This document shows positions 1-9,444 of a DNA stretch of 64,000 bases, piece by piece. This DNA is from Oceanobacillus_B kapialis (GTDB lineage Bacteria > Bacillota > Bacilli > Bacillales > Amphibacillaceae). Location: the NCBI RefSeq assembly GCF_042685265.1, contig NZ_JBHUMX010000003.1. The stretch is one strand, 5' to 3'. Made by a program: the position numbers and the translations under genes. Every line of letters begins with the position of its first letter. Within the stretch, counting starts at the first letter, position 1. A model generated the notes under the pieces. That model saw only the letters and a program-made list of their open reading frames with translations. It was not told the origin of the DNA and made no database searches.

Positions 1-2446
1 CTCCTTTTACACGGCGTAGCATGAATGGCCTGATCCTTCTTGCCACCTGTTTTTGCGTTAAATTACTATATTCCTTGAGCCCTCGGAAAAGCTCTGGGAA
101 TACGACATGAAAAATGGACCATAGCTCTTCAAGATGGTTTTCCATTGGCGTACCAGTCAACGCAAACCGGTAGTCTGCTTGAATTTTCTTCACAGTACGG
201 AATGTTTGGGTTGTCGGGTTCTTGAAGGCCTGTGCCTCATCAAATAATACCGTATGAAAGGATTGCTTTTCATACAACGAAACATCCTGTCGTAATAGCG
301 GGTACGATGTGATGACCACATCTCCCTCCATTGCTTTGCGTAATGTCTCCTTACGTGCTGCCTTACTGCCATCTATAATCGACGCAACAATCTCGGGAGC
401 AAATTTCCTCAACTCATAATGCCAGTTGTACGTTAGGGAAGAAGGACAGACAATTAATGCTGGCAGTTGTTTTTCTCTAATTTGCTTCAGCTCTGATAAA
501 AGGAAGGCGATGCCCTGCAATGTTTTTCCAAGTCCCATCTCATCTGCAAGCACCCCACCAAATTGGTAGCTCGCCAGCGTCTTCATCCACCTATACCCAT
601 CTTTCTGATACTCCCGTAGTACTGGATTTAAGGTCTCCGGAACTGGAAAAGTGCTAGCTTCAGGTTTCGCTAAACGTTGAAGGAAGCGTTTAAAGGAATC
701 CTCTTTCTTAAATAACGGCTCGTCTGCAGCATCAAGCAACTGAAGACCTTGAAGCAACGGGACTTCTAACCCTTTCTCAAGTCCATCATGCTGTTCGGGC
801 ACTGCATGTAGGAAGCGTTTAATTTCTTCAAATTCTCTTGTCTCTAATGAGAGCAACGCACCATCCCGCAAGCGATAATACTTGCGCTTCTCCTCCAGTG
901 CAGCAAGAACTTCCTTAATATCCCGCTCTGGAAAACCTTTCATCTCAAACTTAAACTCCAACCAATTTGTCCGCTCAGGATGGGGTCTCACCCTTATTCT
1001 TGGTGCCACAGGACTTTTCATCACTCTCGTTCTTACGGCTGTTGTCGCATAAACGGAAACGTACTTTTGCAGTTTTGGTAGCAAGTGATGGAGAAAGGTG
1101 TATTCAAGCTCCTCATTATGCAAAAAGTAACCGCCATCCGTTTTGGCAAACTGCCCTTCTTCCATTAAGGCAAGGATCTCCTCTTCCTTTTCCATATCGC
1201 GAATGACGATGCCATGAGGGGCTTCCTCTTGTTCCAACGGATTAATAATACTGTTTTCATACTGAAATTCCAGGCTCGCAAGCAAGCGGTTTTTCACACG
1301 ATCCAAATAGAGCTTTGCCACTAACGGGGTTTTAGGTAAATGATCCGTAACCGTGCCTGCCATATTCACTGTTCCAATTCTATTAAGGCTTGGAGCAACT
1401 TTTTCGGTGAAAAAGGCAGCTTGATTTTGTGGTATTGGAATGTTGTTTGTCCCAGCATTCTCAAGCAGCCTTTTCATCTCTACTATATAGGTATAGTCTT
1501 TTTTGCCCAGCTCCATCATATTCCCCGCAACGAAGATAGACTCATAAGCATGTAGTAGTGTGAGTGCTTCAAATCCCTTTATAGCAAGCAAGTAGTCCTC
1601 GCTTCCTTCTCTCTCGGAAAAATCAAATTGCAATGGAAGCGGTCCCCTTGCCAGACGAATGCCTGTATAGCTTTGTTCTCCTGCATTTATAGTAACGGAA
1701 GACAATCCTACAAGTAGTGGCAATAGTTTTCTCCACGAGGATGCAGGCAAGAGTAGCGTCGTTCGATCTACTTTGTCGGTGTCATCTTCCAGATATACTT
1801 TTTCGTCTTGCACAGACTGGATCAGCTGCCTGATTACCGCATCTTGTTCATGGGGAAAGAAGTGTTGTTCTGGATGATAGGTGAGCACAGAGTTCAAGCT
1901 ATAGGTGCCTCCCTGCTTCACTTCTTTTAAAAACGCTCGAATATCCGTTACGTCCTCGTTATCTAGCTTTAATGACACCCCAAACAGCTTGTCATTATTG
2001 TGTAAGGTTATAGGCGCAAGTGTGAAGTGTACCTGTAGCGGCTCGCGATTCTCAAAATGGCGTTGTTCCCCGCTACTTCTTACAGGCTTGTTATCAAACA
2101 GATTGATAAACCCTGTAGCAAGCTCCTGCCGATTGCGTTCACGTACTGCTAAAAGCACTGCTGCGACATGCTGGCAATCCTTTTGAAAAGATGCAAGAGA
2201 AGGGCATGTACAGGAAGTGCTTAGCTTATCGCCTTCTGTTTGGTCTATTGTTACGTAAAAGTTTTCCTTGCCAGCAACGACAGCTTCGGCTCTTGTTGCT
2301 GTGACAGTATGTAAATCCACTTTTCCTGTTTTATAAAAAGCGTCTCCTTTCTTAAAGGAAACGTCTCCGCATCGCTCTGCAATTTTTTTATCAGATAAGG
2401 TAACCTTCACGACATCTCGCCTGCCTTCAAACATTGTTCCGTGCAT
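1..2446 (-). CDS. SWIM zinc-finger SNF2-family helicase, 3'-truncated by window edge
   Basis: Open from ATG 2446 to the window edge (about 815 codons), so the C-terminal helicase lobe is missing. Near residues 75-105 a SWIM zinc finger is visible (C-x-C, then C-x-H after a short spacer). At about residues 635-645 is the ATPase motif I, DEMGLGKT, and at about residue 736 motif II reads DEAQ; TGTPMEN follows. This is the layout of Bacillus YwqA-like SNF2 ATPases, DNA translocases of uncertain role. The start is uncertain: no good SD precedes ATG 2446, and the in-frame ATG at 2434 is an alternative. It is the first gene read leftward from a divergent small membrane gene. Confidence 0.9.
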   Translation of the reverse strand, partial: MHGTMFEGRRDVVKVTLSDKKIAERCGDVSFKKGDAFYKTGKVDLHTVTATRAEAVVAGKENFYVTIDQTEGDKLSTSCTCPSLASFQKDCQHVAAVLLAVRERNRQELATGFINLFDNKPVRSSGEQRHFENREPLQVHFTLAPITLHNNDKLFGVSLKLDNEDVTDIRAFLKEVKQGGTYSLNSVLTYHPEQHFFPHEQDAVIRQLIQSVQDEKVYLEDDTDKVDRTTLLLPASSWRKLLPLLVGLSSVTINAGEQSYTGIRLARGPLPLQFDFSEREGSEDYLLAIKGFEALTLLHAYESIFVAGNMMELGKKDYTYIVEMKRLLENAGTNNIPIPQNQAAFFTEKVAPSLNRIGTVNMAGTVTDHLPKTPLVAKLYLDRVKNRLLASLEFQYENSIINPLEQEEAPHGIVIRDMEKEEEILALMEEGQFAKTDGGYFLHNEELEYTFLHHLLPKLQKYVSVYATTAVRTRVMKSPVAPRIRVRPHPERTNWLEFKFEMKGFPERDIKEVLAALEEKRKYYRLRDGALLSLETREFEEIKRFLHAVPEQHDGLEKGLEVPLLQGLQLLDAADEPLFKKEDSFKRFLQRLAKPEASTFPVPETLNPVLREYQKDGYRWMKTLASYQFGGVLADEMGLGKTLQGIAFLLSELKQIREKQLPALIVCPSSLTYNWHYELRKFAPEIVASIIDGSKAARKETLRKAMEGDVVITSYPLLRQDVSLYEKQSFHTVLFDEAQAFKNPTTQTFRTVKKIQADYRFALTGTPMENHLEELWSIFHVVFPELFRGLKEYSNLTQKQVARRIRPFMLRRVKG

Positions 2447-2580
2447 TTTTTATTATTGTATCATAAGGAACCCAGGTTAAAAAGAATGTACGTTCGACTC
2501 ACGTAGCACTGTTTTCTTTCTTCAAGGACGGGGTTTTGCTATAATTTTTGTAAAGAAAAAGATAGTACGAGGAGGGGCCC

Positions 2581-2790
2581 ATGAGTCATTCAGATGGATA
2601 TAGAAAATTCCAGATAGTTTTTCATCTCATTATTGCCATTATCGCTTCTATTATTTTATACACCTATGCAGTGGACGGTTTTCAAGTAGCCTATGTTATT
2701 ATTGCTGGTGTTATTGGTGTATCAAGTATTTTTCAACTGGTCTTGTTGTTGCGGAGAGGGAGTAAGGCGAAAAATCAAACTTCACATTAA
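2581..2790 (+). CDS. small two-TM membrane protein (69 aa)
   Basis: The ATG is preceded by a strong SD (gaggaggggccc) and the gene ends just before a strong bidirectional terminator. Two hydrophobic helices (about residues 10-30 and 35-58) are followed by a short basic tail (RRGSKAKN). It is divergent from the helicase gene and convergent with htpG. I do not recognise a family; the SD and compact terminator placement support a real small membrane protein of unknown function. Confidence 0.65.
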   Translation: MSHSDGYRKFQIVFHLIIAIIASIILYTYAVDGFQVAYVIIAGVIGVSSIFQLVLLLRRGSKAKNQTSH

Positions 2791-2798
2791 AACCTTTT

Positions 2799-2842
2799 AA
2801 AAAGCCGTGCACTCATCCCTTTCGAATGAGTGCACGGCTTTT
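2799..2842. terminator. bidirectional rho-independent terminator
   Basis: Perfect 17-bp stem (AAAAGCCGTGCACTCAT with its complement) around an ~9-nt loop. A and T runs on both sides let it serve the small membrane gene on + and htpG on -. Confidence 0.9.
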
Positions 2843-2875
2843 CATTAGATTCTTTTTAAATTGCTTTATCGTTGC

Positions 2876-4753
2876 TTACACCATTACTTTACAAATATCA
2901 CGCGTGAATTCAACTGGGTCGTTGATTGGCAGGCCTTCAATTAACAATGCCTGGTTGTAAAGCAGGTTTGTAAACAAGTTTAATTTGTCCTTGTCTGCTT
3001 CAAATGATTTTTTAAGCGACTGGAATACATCATGGTCTACGTTAATTTCCAACACTTTATCTGCCTTGATCTGCTGGTTATCTGGCATGGCATTAATCAC
3101 TTTTTCCATTTCAATGGAGATGTCTCCCTCTGCGGTCAAGCAGACAGGGTGTGATTTAAGTCGTTTAGATGCGCGTACATCTTTTACTTTATCAGCCAAT
3201 ACTTCTTTCATCGCCTGGAATAGTTCCTTGTTCTCTTCTTCCTTCTCTTTTGCCTCTTCACTTTCTTCTTCATCTAATCCCAAATCGCCACTGGAAACAG
3301 ATTTAAACTCTTTCTCTTTATAGTTCATGAGCATCTTGATAGCAAATTCATCAATTTCCTCTGTGAAATAAAGGATTTCGTAGCCTTTGTCAGCAACCAT
3401 CTCTGTCTGTGGCAGTTTTTCAATACGGTCAATCGAGTCACCAATTGCATAATAAATATATTTTTGATCCTCTGGCATTCTTGACACGTACTCTTCTAAT
3501 GTCACGAGCTTTTTCTCTTTAGAAGAATGGAATAATAATAGATCCTGTAATACTTCCTTATTGGCACCGAAATCACTATACACACCGAACTTCAGCTGTT
3601 GACCAAATGCTTTAAAGAAACGCTCGTATTTCTCACGGTCATCACGTAATAGGCTGACTAGTTCTTTCTTAATCTTCTTGTTAATATTCTTTTCAATTAG
3701 CTTTAATTGGCGGTCATGTTGCAGCATTTCTCTTGAGATGTTTAGGGATAAATCTTCAGAGTCCACCATTCCTTTTACGAAACTGAAATAGTCTGGCAAC
3801 AAGTCCCCACATTTATCCATAATGAGTACACCATTTGAGTAAAGCTCTAGGCCTTTTTCATACTCTCTCGTGTAATAATTGTACGGTGCACTTTCCGGAA
3901 TGTAGAGAATCGCATTGTAGCGAATACTTCCATCCACATTAATGTGAAGATGCTTTAGCGGCTTATCAAAGCCATAGTGCTTCTCTTGGTAAAAGTTCTC
4001 ATAATCCTCATCGGTAAGCTCACTCTTGTTCTTTTTCCATATTGGCACCATGGAGTTGATCGTTTCTTCTGTGATAACCTCTTCCGTTTCCTCTTCAGAG
4101 CCTTCTTTCGGCTTGCTTTCGGTCACATCCATTTTAATTGGGTAGCGGATAAAGTCAGAGTACTTCTTCACGATTTGTCGCAGACGGTATTCTTCCAGAA
4201 ACTCATCATAGTTATCTTCTTCTGTATTTTCTTTAATCTCAAGCACAATTTCCGTACCTGGCTCGTCCTTTTGTACAGCGGTGATTTCATAGCCATCAGA
4301 TCCTTGGGATTGCCACTGATAAGCCTCATCACTATCGATGGATTTCGTCGTCACCGTTACGCGATCTGCCACCATAAAGGCTGCATAGAACCCAACACCA
4401 AACTGCCCAATAATGTCATGTCCATCTTTGATTTCATTTTCATTTTTAAATGTGAAAGAGCCACTTCGAGCAATTGTCCCCAGGTTGGATTCTAACTCCT
4501 CTTTTGTCATGCCAATTCCTGTATCAATCACTTTTAACGTTCTTGTATCTTTATTAGGAACGAGCTTTATATAATAATTACCTTGATCAAATGAGATCTT
4601 ATCATCTGTTAAGGCGCGATAATAAATTTTGTCCATTGCATCACTTGCGTTCGATATTAATTCTCTTAAGAAAACCTCACGCTTGGAGTAAATCGAATTG
4701 ATCACCATATCCAATAGCTTTTTTGATTCTGCTTTAAATTCCATCTTCGCCAT
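2876..4753 (-). CDS. htpG: HSP90-family chaperone HtpG
   Basis: 625 aa, the usual HtpG length. N-terminal GHKL ATPase motifs are intact: ELISNASDA with N35, DTGIGM at 77-82, GQFGVGF at 116-122. The middle domain (LNISREMLQ) and C-terminal dimerisation domain follow. It is a cytosolic ATP-dependent chaperone. SD ggggagat lies 6-12 nt upstream of ATG 4753. It is a single-gene unit with a near-consensus SigA promoter and a perfect CIRCE in the 5' leader, implying HrcA control. B. subtilis htpG is a class III heat-shock gene without CIRCE, so this arrangement differs from that model. Confidence 0.98.
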   Translation of the reverse strand: MAKMEFKAESKKLLDMVINSIYSKREVFLRELISNASDAMDKIYYRALTDDKISFDQGNYYIKLVPNKDTRTLKVIDTGIGMTKEELESNLGTIARSGSFTFKNENEIKDGHDIIGQFGVGFYAAFMVADRVTVTTKSIDSDEAYQWQSQGSDGYEITAVQKDEPGTEIVLEIKENTEEDNYDEFLEEYRLRQIVKKYSDFIRYPIKMDVTESKPKEGSEEETEEVITEETINSMVPIWKKNKSELTDEDYENFYQEKHYGFDKPLKHLHINVDGSIRYNAILYIPESAPYNYYTREYEKGLELYSNGVLIMDKCGDLLPDYFSFVKGMVDSEDLSLNISREMLQHDRQLKLIEKNINKKIKKELVSLLRDDREKYERFFKAFGQQLKFGVYSDFGANKEVLQDLLLFHSSKEKKLVTLEEYVSRMPEDQKYIYYAIGDSIDRIEKLPQTEMVADKGYEILYFTEEIDEFAIKMLMNYKEKEFKSVSSGDLGLDEEESEEAKEKEEENKELFQAMKEVLADKVKDVRASKRLKSHPVCLTAEGDISIEMEKVINAMPDNQQIKADKVLEINVDHDVFQSLKKSFEADKDKLNLFTNLLYNQALLIEGLPINDPVEFTRDICKVMV

Positions 4754-4780
4754 ATGTATCTCCCCTTCTAAAAATATTCT

Positions 4781-4807
4781 TTAGCACTCGAGGTGTGCGA
4801 GTGCTAA
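4781..4807 (-). promoter_or_regulatory. CIRCE operator (HrcA site) of htpG
   Basis: TTAGCACTC-N9-GAGTGCTAA, an exact match to the 9-9-9 CIRCE consensus. It lies just downstream of the SigA -10 and 27 bp before the htpG start codon, the normal position for HrcA repression. Confidence 0.95.
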
Positions 4808-4820
4808 ACCCTCTATGTTT

Positions 4821-4849
4821 TTAATACCATAATCGATTTTGGCTGTCAA
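4821..4849 (-). promoter_or_regulatory. SigA promoter of htpG
   Basis: On the minus strand TTGACA (-35), 17-bp spacer, TATTAA (-10). Transcription would start a few bases before or within the CIRCE. Confidence 0.75.
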
Positions 4850-4973
4850 TCCTATTGTCCGTCGTACATTGTTCTATTAAATAATTTTATAAAAGGGGCT
4901 TTGTAAAAAAGGAATAAAATATAATTTAGAGAATATATAACATAAGCCTTTGAATCAAAGGGGAGATGATGTG

Positions 4974-5660
4974 ATGGAATTAATAAAAAAGCAAACTGAA
5001 CTTAACGGAAATACTTTTAATTATTTGGAAGGAGGAGACCCTTCCGCACTACCAATTGTTGCACTTCACTCACTGGGTAACAGTGCAACATCATGGGTTC
5101 ATGTAGCTGCTGGCTTAGAAGGAGATTATCGCTTTATTGCCTTAGACCAAAGAGGGCATGGAGAAAGTGTGAGAACAGATACGTATTCTTTTGAAGAAAT
5201 GCGTGAAGACTTACTGCTTTTCGTTGATGCATTAAACTTAGAACGCTTTATTCTCCTCGGTCACTCTATGGGAGGAACGGTTTCCTACCTTTTTTCCCAA
5301 CAATACCCTGCACGATTAGAAAAATTAATCGTTGTTGATACCCCTCCGCCCTTTCCAGATGAACCAATAGAAATCCCACCAGAGCCAGTAGAACCCCTAC
5401 CGTTTGATTGGAAGGCGTTGCAATCAATCATGGGGCAATTAAACAGCCCAAACCCGACATGGTGGGAAAAACTGTCAGCTATTATTACACCAACACTTAT
5501 TATAGGAGGAAGTTCGAGTAATATTCCGCAAGATAAGTTACGTGAGGTATCTGAGCTCATTCCTGATTGTAAAATGGTTACGGTAGATGGTGCAGGACAC
5601 CATGTTCACCATGATAAATTACCAGAATTCCTAACAATATTGAATAATTACCTTGATTGA
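4974..5660 (+). CDS. alpha/beta-hydrolase fold protein (228 aa)
   Basis: Start ATG 4974 is chosen because SD aaaggggaga lies 9 nt upstream; an upstream in-frame TTG lacks an SD. The N-terminal HSLGNS oxyanion region, DQRGHGES, nucleophile elbow GHSMGG (Ser about residue 98) and the C-terminal GAGHHVHHD histidine are present. The usual acid after strand 7 is not obvious (the loop reads GGSSSN), so the catalytic acid may sit elsewhere. The substrate cannot be told. The next small membrane gene follows 34 bp downstream, so the two may be cotranscribed. Confidence 0.9.
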   Translation: MELIKKQTELNGNTFNYLEGGDPSALPIVALHSLGNSATSWVHVAAGLEGDYRFIALDQRGHGESVRTDTYSFEEMREDLLLFVDALNLERFILLGHSMGGTVSYLFSQQYPARLEKLIVVDTPPPFPDEPIEIPPEPVEPLPFDWKALQSIMGQLNSPNPTWWEKLSAIITPTLIIGGSSSNIPQDKLREVSELIPDCKMVTVDGAGHHVHHDKLPEFLTILNNYLD

Positions 5661-5694
5661 AAGTGCTTCTTATATTGCTAAAGAGGTGAACCTG

Positions 5695-5985
5695 ATGAGT
5701 TTTGACGACACGATAGATCCTTTTCTTATGCAACTGATCATTGTACCGTTCACTACTATTGGCTTGGGTGTTTTACTAGCTGTTCTAACTAAAAAGATTT
5801 TTATTGGTCCATTAGCAACACTACTATTAAATTTACTTTATGAAGTATGGTATTCCCTGTATTATTATCCGGAATCTGAACTCCTTTTAACACCTTATAA
5901 TATTATTTTCCCTCTTATTTCTTTAGTTCTTTCTGCAATGTTTGTAGGAGGGAAAAGGGCTAAAGAAAGGTCCACATCTGAGTAA
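5695..5985 (+). CDS. small three-TM membrane protein, possibly YbeF/DUF2651-like
   Basis: 96 aa from ATG 5695 (SD aaagaggtg 6 nt upstream; in-frame codons further upstream lack an SD). Three hydrophobic segments at about 10-32, 38-55 and 65-85, then a basic tail. The pattern of a short N-terminus, LLAVLTKK and a tyrosine-rich second segment resembles Bacillus YbeF-type DUF2651 proteins by recall only. It follows the hydrolase gene by 34 bp. Confidence 0.6.
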   Translation: MSFDDTIDPFLMQLIIVPFTTIGLGVLLAVLTKKIFIGPLATLLLNLLYEVWYSLYYYPESELLLTPYNIIFPLISLVLSAMFVGGKRAKERSTSE

Positions 5986-6048
5986 AATTATGTGACGAAG
6001 TTGGATTGCAAGTGAAATATAGGAATATAAAAGTTGGAGTGGTTAAAA

Positions 6049-6738
6049 TTGAAAGGAATCTTAAAAAATGTACTTATTACTATGATCTTGTTATTAACCT
6101 TCATTTTCTTCACGAATTATGTTAGTACCGAAGCGGGAGAGCCGGGAAGCTCATTTAAGGGAGTAAAATATGTTAATGGTAGAATGCATGCTGTAATGGA
6201 GAAAGAAGACTTAGACGCAGAATTTAAGGTAAAGCACATAGGTATTGAGAACGGGTTCTTTCATTTAGAAGGTACAGCTGTTAATAACGAATCGGAGTAT
6301 GAACTTGCTATAGAAGGGGAAATCTATCGGTCAAATATTCAGTTACTGCTCGATGATGGGGTTAACCCTTACGTAAGTGTTCCTAAAAGTAATACAAACG
6401 AATCTATCGAAGTTTTGTCTATCACATTAGAAGAAAAAGCATATAAAGGTCTACTTTTACCAGCAAACTATGATTTAGAGGGAAAAAACATAATTAAAAT
6501 GGCTTTAAAAGTTGGCTCAGACCTCTTGTACTTTGAGGATGAAACGGAAGGTATATCATTCTCTGAATTGGCCAACCACAGTGAGACAGTAGAGCGTTCT
6601 GATATTGAGGCAGCAACTAACGAAGATGATAAGAAACAACTAGAAGAAAAGTATGAGCAAATTGACCGAAGTGAGGGTTGGTTTTTCCCTTACCTGGATT
6701 TCAATCAAAATAATGTTATTAAAGAGCCTAGGAATTAG
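6049..6738 (+). CDS. membrane-anchored extracytoplasmic protein of unknown function
   Basis: About 229 aa. TTG 6049 is preferred because GGAG (6036-6039) lies 9 nt upstream; in-frame TTG 6034 would put that SD inside the gene. An N-terminal hydrophobic segment (residues about 6-23) acts as signal/anchor, and the rest is acidic and soluble with no metal or catalytic motif. The pattern FHLEGTAVNNESEYEL suggests an Ig-like or beta-rich exported domain, but no family is recognised. Confidence 0.65.
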   Translation: MKGILKNVLITMILLLTFIFFTNYVSTEAGEPGSSFKGVKYVNGRMHAVMEKEDLDAEFKVKHIGIENGFFHLEGTAVNNESEYELAIEGEIYRSNIQLLLDDGVNPYVSVPKSNTNESIEVLSITLEEKAYKGLLLPANYDLEGKNIIKMALKVGSDLLYFEDETEGISFSELANHSETVERSDIEAATNEDDKKQLEEKYEQIDRSEGWFFPYLDFNQNNVIKEPRN

Positions 6739-7070
6739 AACGCTGAAACTTCGCGGTTAAGAGCTAAGGGATTTCGCGTGGATCCGATGTGGAGGTTGTT
6801 TTGTGCAATGGCTATCCATTATTTGAAAGCCCAGGATTAATGATTATCCCTATTATTCATATCTTCATCATATATAAATACGTATACCTGTCCAAGGATT
6901 AAATATAACGCAACTTTTCTTTGAATATTTAAATTGCTAAACCCATTCTACGCTGGAGAGAATGGGTTTTATTTATCCCTCTTTTTTTCTTACGAAGGTT
7001 TCACCCACAACAGACCCTATTCAGACCCGCCAAAAGCAACAGCACAAACCCTAAACAAACCACCTCCAAC
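6739..7070. other. intergenic stretch before the gluconate operon
   Basis: No convincing ORF is seen. It holds one strong hairpin at 6939-6970 (listed separately) and otherwise AT-rich spacer leading to the gnt promoter region. Confidence 0.6.
6939..6970 (+). terminator. rho-independent terminator
   Basis: 11-bp stem AAACCCATTCT / AGAATGGGTTT with 9-nt loop followed by TATTTAT. It insulates the gnt operon from upstream transcription. Confidence 0.8.
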
Positions 7071-7085
7071 TTAAAAGCGTTTACA
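7071..7085 (+). promoter_or_regulatory. cre (CcpA site) at the gnt promoter
   Basis: TTAAAAGCGTTTACA fits the relaxed cre consensus with one mismatch and overlaps the -35 box of the gnt promoter. Catabolite repression of gluconate operons by CcpA is established in B. subtilis. Confidence 0.6.
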
Positions 7086-7108
7086 ACCAAAAATGATTAT
7101 GTTAGGAT
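7080..7108 (+). promoter_or_regulatory. SigA promoter of gntRKPZ
   Basis: TTTACA (-35), 17-bp spacer, TAGGAT (-10), directly abutting the GntR operator. Confidence 0.65.
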
Positions 7109-7124
7109 ACTTGTATACAAGTAT
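7107..7124 (+). promoter_or_regulatory. GntR operator
   Basis: Perfect 18-bp palindrome ATACTTGTA-TACAAGTAT overlapping the -10/start region, as recalled for the B. subtilis GntR operator. Gluconate would relieve repression. Confidence 0.92.
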
Positions 7125-7156
7125 TCATATTCTATCAAAAGGAAGTGCAGACATAT

Positions 7157-7879
7157 ATGAAAGCCCTTTATCCAGAGAAGCGATTAGTCAATGCATCGAT
7201 GGGTGCAAAGGTTGTTGCAGAGCTACGTATGCGGATTATCACAAAAGCTATCGAAGATGAAACCGTTTTAACGGAAAACCAGCTCGCCAAAGAATTTCAA
7301 GTAAGTAGGTCGCCTATTAGAGAAGCACTACGAACATTAACGGCTGAACATTTAGTACGCCCTGGACGCATGGGGGTTGAAGTGGTCGGTATTTCCGAGA
7401 AAGATATTGAAGAAATATATGACATACGCCTTATGGTGGAGTCATTCGTTTTCCAGCGATTACTTCATCAAGATAATGACAAGCTTGTCGCGGAGTTAAA
7501 TAAATTAGTGGAAATGATGAAAATTGCCGTCAAGTACAAAGATACTGACGAATTTTCCTTATTAGACATTGAATTTCATGAAACCATTATCAAATCCATT
7601 AACCATCGTTATATTGCCATGCTTTGGTCCAATATTAAACCGGTTATGGAGTGCTTAATCCTACTCTCGATGCGTTATCGCATGGAAGAAAATGATAAAG
7701 ACTTTGAGCGGGTGATTTCCAATCATGAACTGATTATTGAATCCATTGCAAATAAAGATACCGATTTGGTTAATCAGGCTTTTTATAAAAACTTTAACGA
7801 TGTACAAAACAAGGTTGAACAAATATGGAGTAACGAAGAAATGATGAGGATTGCGAGGGATAGCATTGAATCCAAATAA
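7157..7879 (+). CDS. gntR: GntR-family repressor of the gluconate operon
   Basis: About 240 aa. N-terminal winged helix (LAKEFQVSRSPIREALRTL, about residues 40-60) and a C-terminal all-helical FCD effector domain (FHETIIKSINHRY). It matches B. subtilis GntR along its length by recall (LYPEK, IREALR, LLSMR). ATG 7157 is taken as start; GTG 7145 sits too close to the aaaaggaag SD. First gene of the operon; its 3' end overlaps gntK. It presumably represses from the palindrome at 7107-7124 until gluconate binds. Confidence 0.95.
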   Translation: MKALYPEKRLVNASMGAKVVAELRMRIITKAIEDETVLTENQLAKEFQVSRSPIREALRTLTAEHLVRPGRMGVEVVGISEKDIEEIYDIRLMVESFVFQRLLHQDNDKLVAELNKLVEMMKIAVKYKDTDEFSLLDIEFHETIIKSINHRYIAMLWSNIKPVMECLILLSMRYRMEENDKDFERVISNHELIIESIANKDTDLVNQAFYKNFNDVQNKVEQIWSNEEMMRIARDSIESK

Positions 7880-9410
7880 ATATATGCTTGGTGTCGATAT
7901 CGGTACAACAAGCACAAAAGCAGTATTATACAGGGAAACAGGCGAAATCGTCGTACAGGAGAACAATGGGTATGACCTTCATACACCAGATGTCTCAACA
8001 GCTGAGCAAAGCCCAGAGGAAATCTTTTTGGCCGTCAGACTTTCCATTAAAAATGTTATGCAAGACTCAGGCATTAACCCGGATGACCTGTCATTTATAT
8101 CGTTTAGCAGTGCAATGCATAGTGTTATTGCCATGGATGAACAGAATCAGCCACTGACCCGCTGTATTACTTGGGCAGACAACCGTAGTGCCCATTGGGC
8201 GAAGAAAATTAAATCAGAGCGAAACGGCCATGAGATTTACTTAAGAACAGGAACACCAATTCACCCGATGTCGCCATTAAGTAAAGTAACCTGGCTCCAA
8301 AACGACAAGCCAGAAGTTGCACAAAAAGCCAAAAAATACATTGGCATTAAGGAATATGTTTTCTACCAACTATTTGGCGAGTATGTGGTCGATCATTCGA
8401 TTGCATCAGCGACCGGGATGATGAACTTGAAGTCATTGGATTGGGACATGGAAGCGCTAGAGGTTGCTGGAATTTCAGATGACCAATTATCACGCCTGGC
8501 TTCTACCACGGAAATTTTAACAGGATGCGACCCTGATTTAGCCCGTGAGATGGGAATTAAAACAGATACACGCTTTGTAATTGGTGCGAGTGATGGGGTT
8601 CTCTCTAACATTGGTGTAAACGCCATCAAGGAAGGAGAAGTCGCAGTTACGATTGGAACTAGTGGGGCCATTCGCACGGTAATCCCTGAGCCTAGAACAG
8701 ATGCAAAGGGAAGAATTTTTTGCTATGCCTTAACAGAAGATCATTGGGTAATCGGTGGACCCGTCAATAATGGCGGAATGGTTTTGCGCTGGATTCGTGA
8801 TGAATTTGCCGCAAGTGAAGTCGAAACTGCCAAACGCTTAGGCGTGGATCCTTATGAAGTGTTGACGAGGATTGCCAGCCGTGTTGAGCCAGGCGCTAAT
8901 GGTTTGCTTTTCCATCCTTTCTTAGCTGGAGAACGCGCACCACTTTGGAATGCAAATGTGCGTGGTTCCTTTATTGGCCTAACGTTAAATCATAAAAAAG
9001 AGCACATGGTCCGAGCGGCTTTAGAGGGTGTTATCTTTAATTTATATTCTGTCTTTCTTGCATTGCTGGAAGTAATGGATAATGATGTAACCGCCATTAA
9101 AGCAACAGGTGGCTTTGCTAGATCGGAAATTTGGCGCCAAATGATGGCAGATATCTTTGATCAGGATGTGATTATTCCAAAAAGCCATGAATCCTCTTGT
9201 CTTGGCGCCTGTCTATTAGGCTTGTATGCAGAAGGGAAAATTGATTCCTTTGATGTTGCTGAAGAGTTAATCGGCTTTACCAATAAACATGAGCCAAACT
9301 CTTCCCATGCCGATGCTTATCGTGAATTAATGGCTATCTTTATTCGCATCTCAAGATCCTTGGAGAATGAGTACGAACAAATTGCCGCTTATCAAGAAAA
9401 GTATAAATAA
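7866..9410 (+). CDS. gntK: gluconokinase
   Basis: 514 aa FGGY-family kinase, phosphorylating gluconate to 6-phosphogluconate. N-terminal phosphate-binding motif GVDIGTTSTKAV and the C-terminal ATP motif ATGGFARSEIWRQ are clear. TTG 7866 (SD gcgaggga 5 nt upstream) gives MNPNKYMLGVDIG, close to the B. subtilis length of 513 aa. It overlaps the gntR stop by 14 bp, indicating translational coupling. Confidence 0.95.
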   Translation: MNPNKYMLGVDIGTTSTKAVLYRETGEIVVQENNGYDLHTPDVSTAEQSPEEIFLAVRLSIKNVMQDSGINPDDLSFISFSSAMHSVIAMDEQNQPLTRCITWADNRSAHWAKKIKSERNGHEIYLRTGTPIHPMSPLSKVTWLQNDKPEVAQKAKKYIGIKEYVFYQLFGEYVVDHSIASATGMMNLKSLDWDMEALEVAGISDDQLSRLASTTEILTGCDPDLAREMGIKTDTRFVIGASDGVLSNIGVNAIKEGEVAVTIGTSGAIRTVIPEPRTDAKGRIFCYALTEDHWVIGGPVNNGGMVLRWIRDEFAASEVETAKRLGVDPYEVLTRIASRVEPGANGLLFHPFLAGERAPLWNANVRGSFIGLTLNHKKEHMVRAALEGVIFNLYSVFLALLEVMDNDVTAIKATGGFARSEIWRQMMADIFDQDVIIPKSHESSCLGACLLGLYAEGKIDSFDVAEELIGFTNKHEPNSSHADAYRELMAIFIRISRSLENEYEQIAAYQEKYK

Positions 9411-9444
9411 ATTTTTTTACAACTTAGAATGGAGCTGAAATGAT

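Noticed and set aside
2985..3323. Plus-strand frames antisense to htpG and other long genes
   Set aside because: Shadows of strongly coding frames on the opposite strand without SDs.
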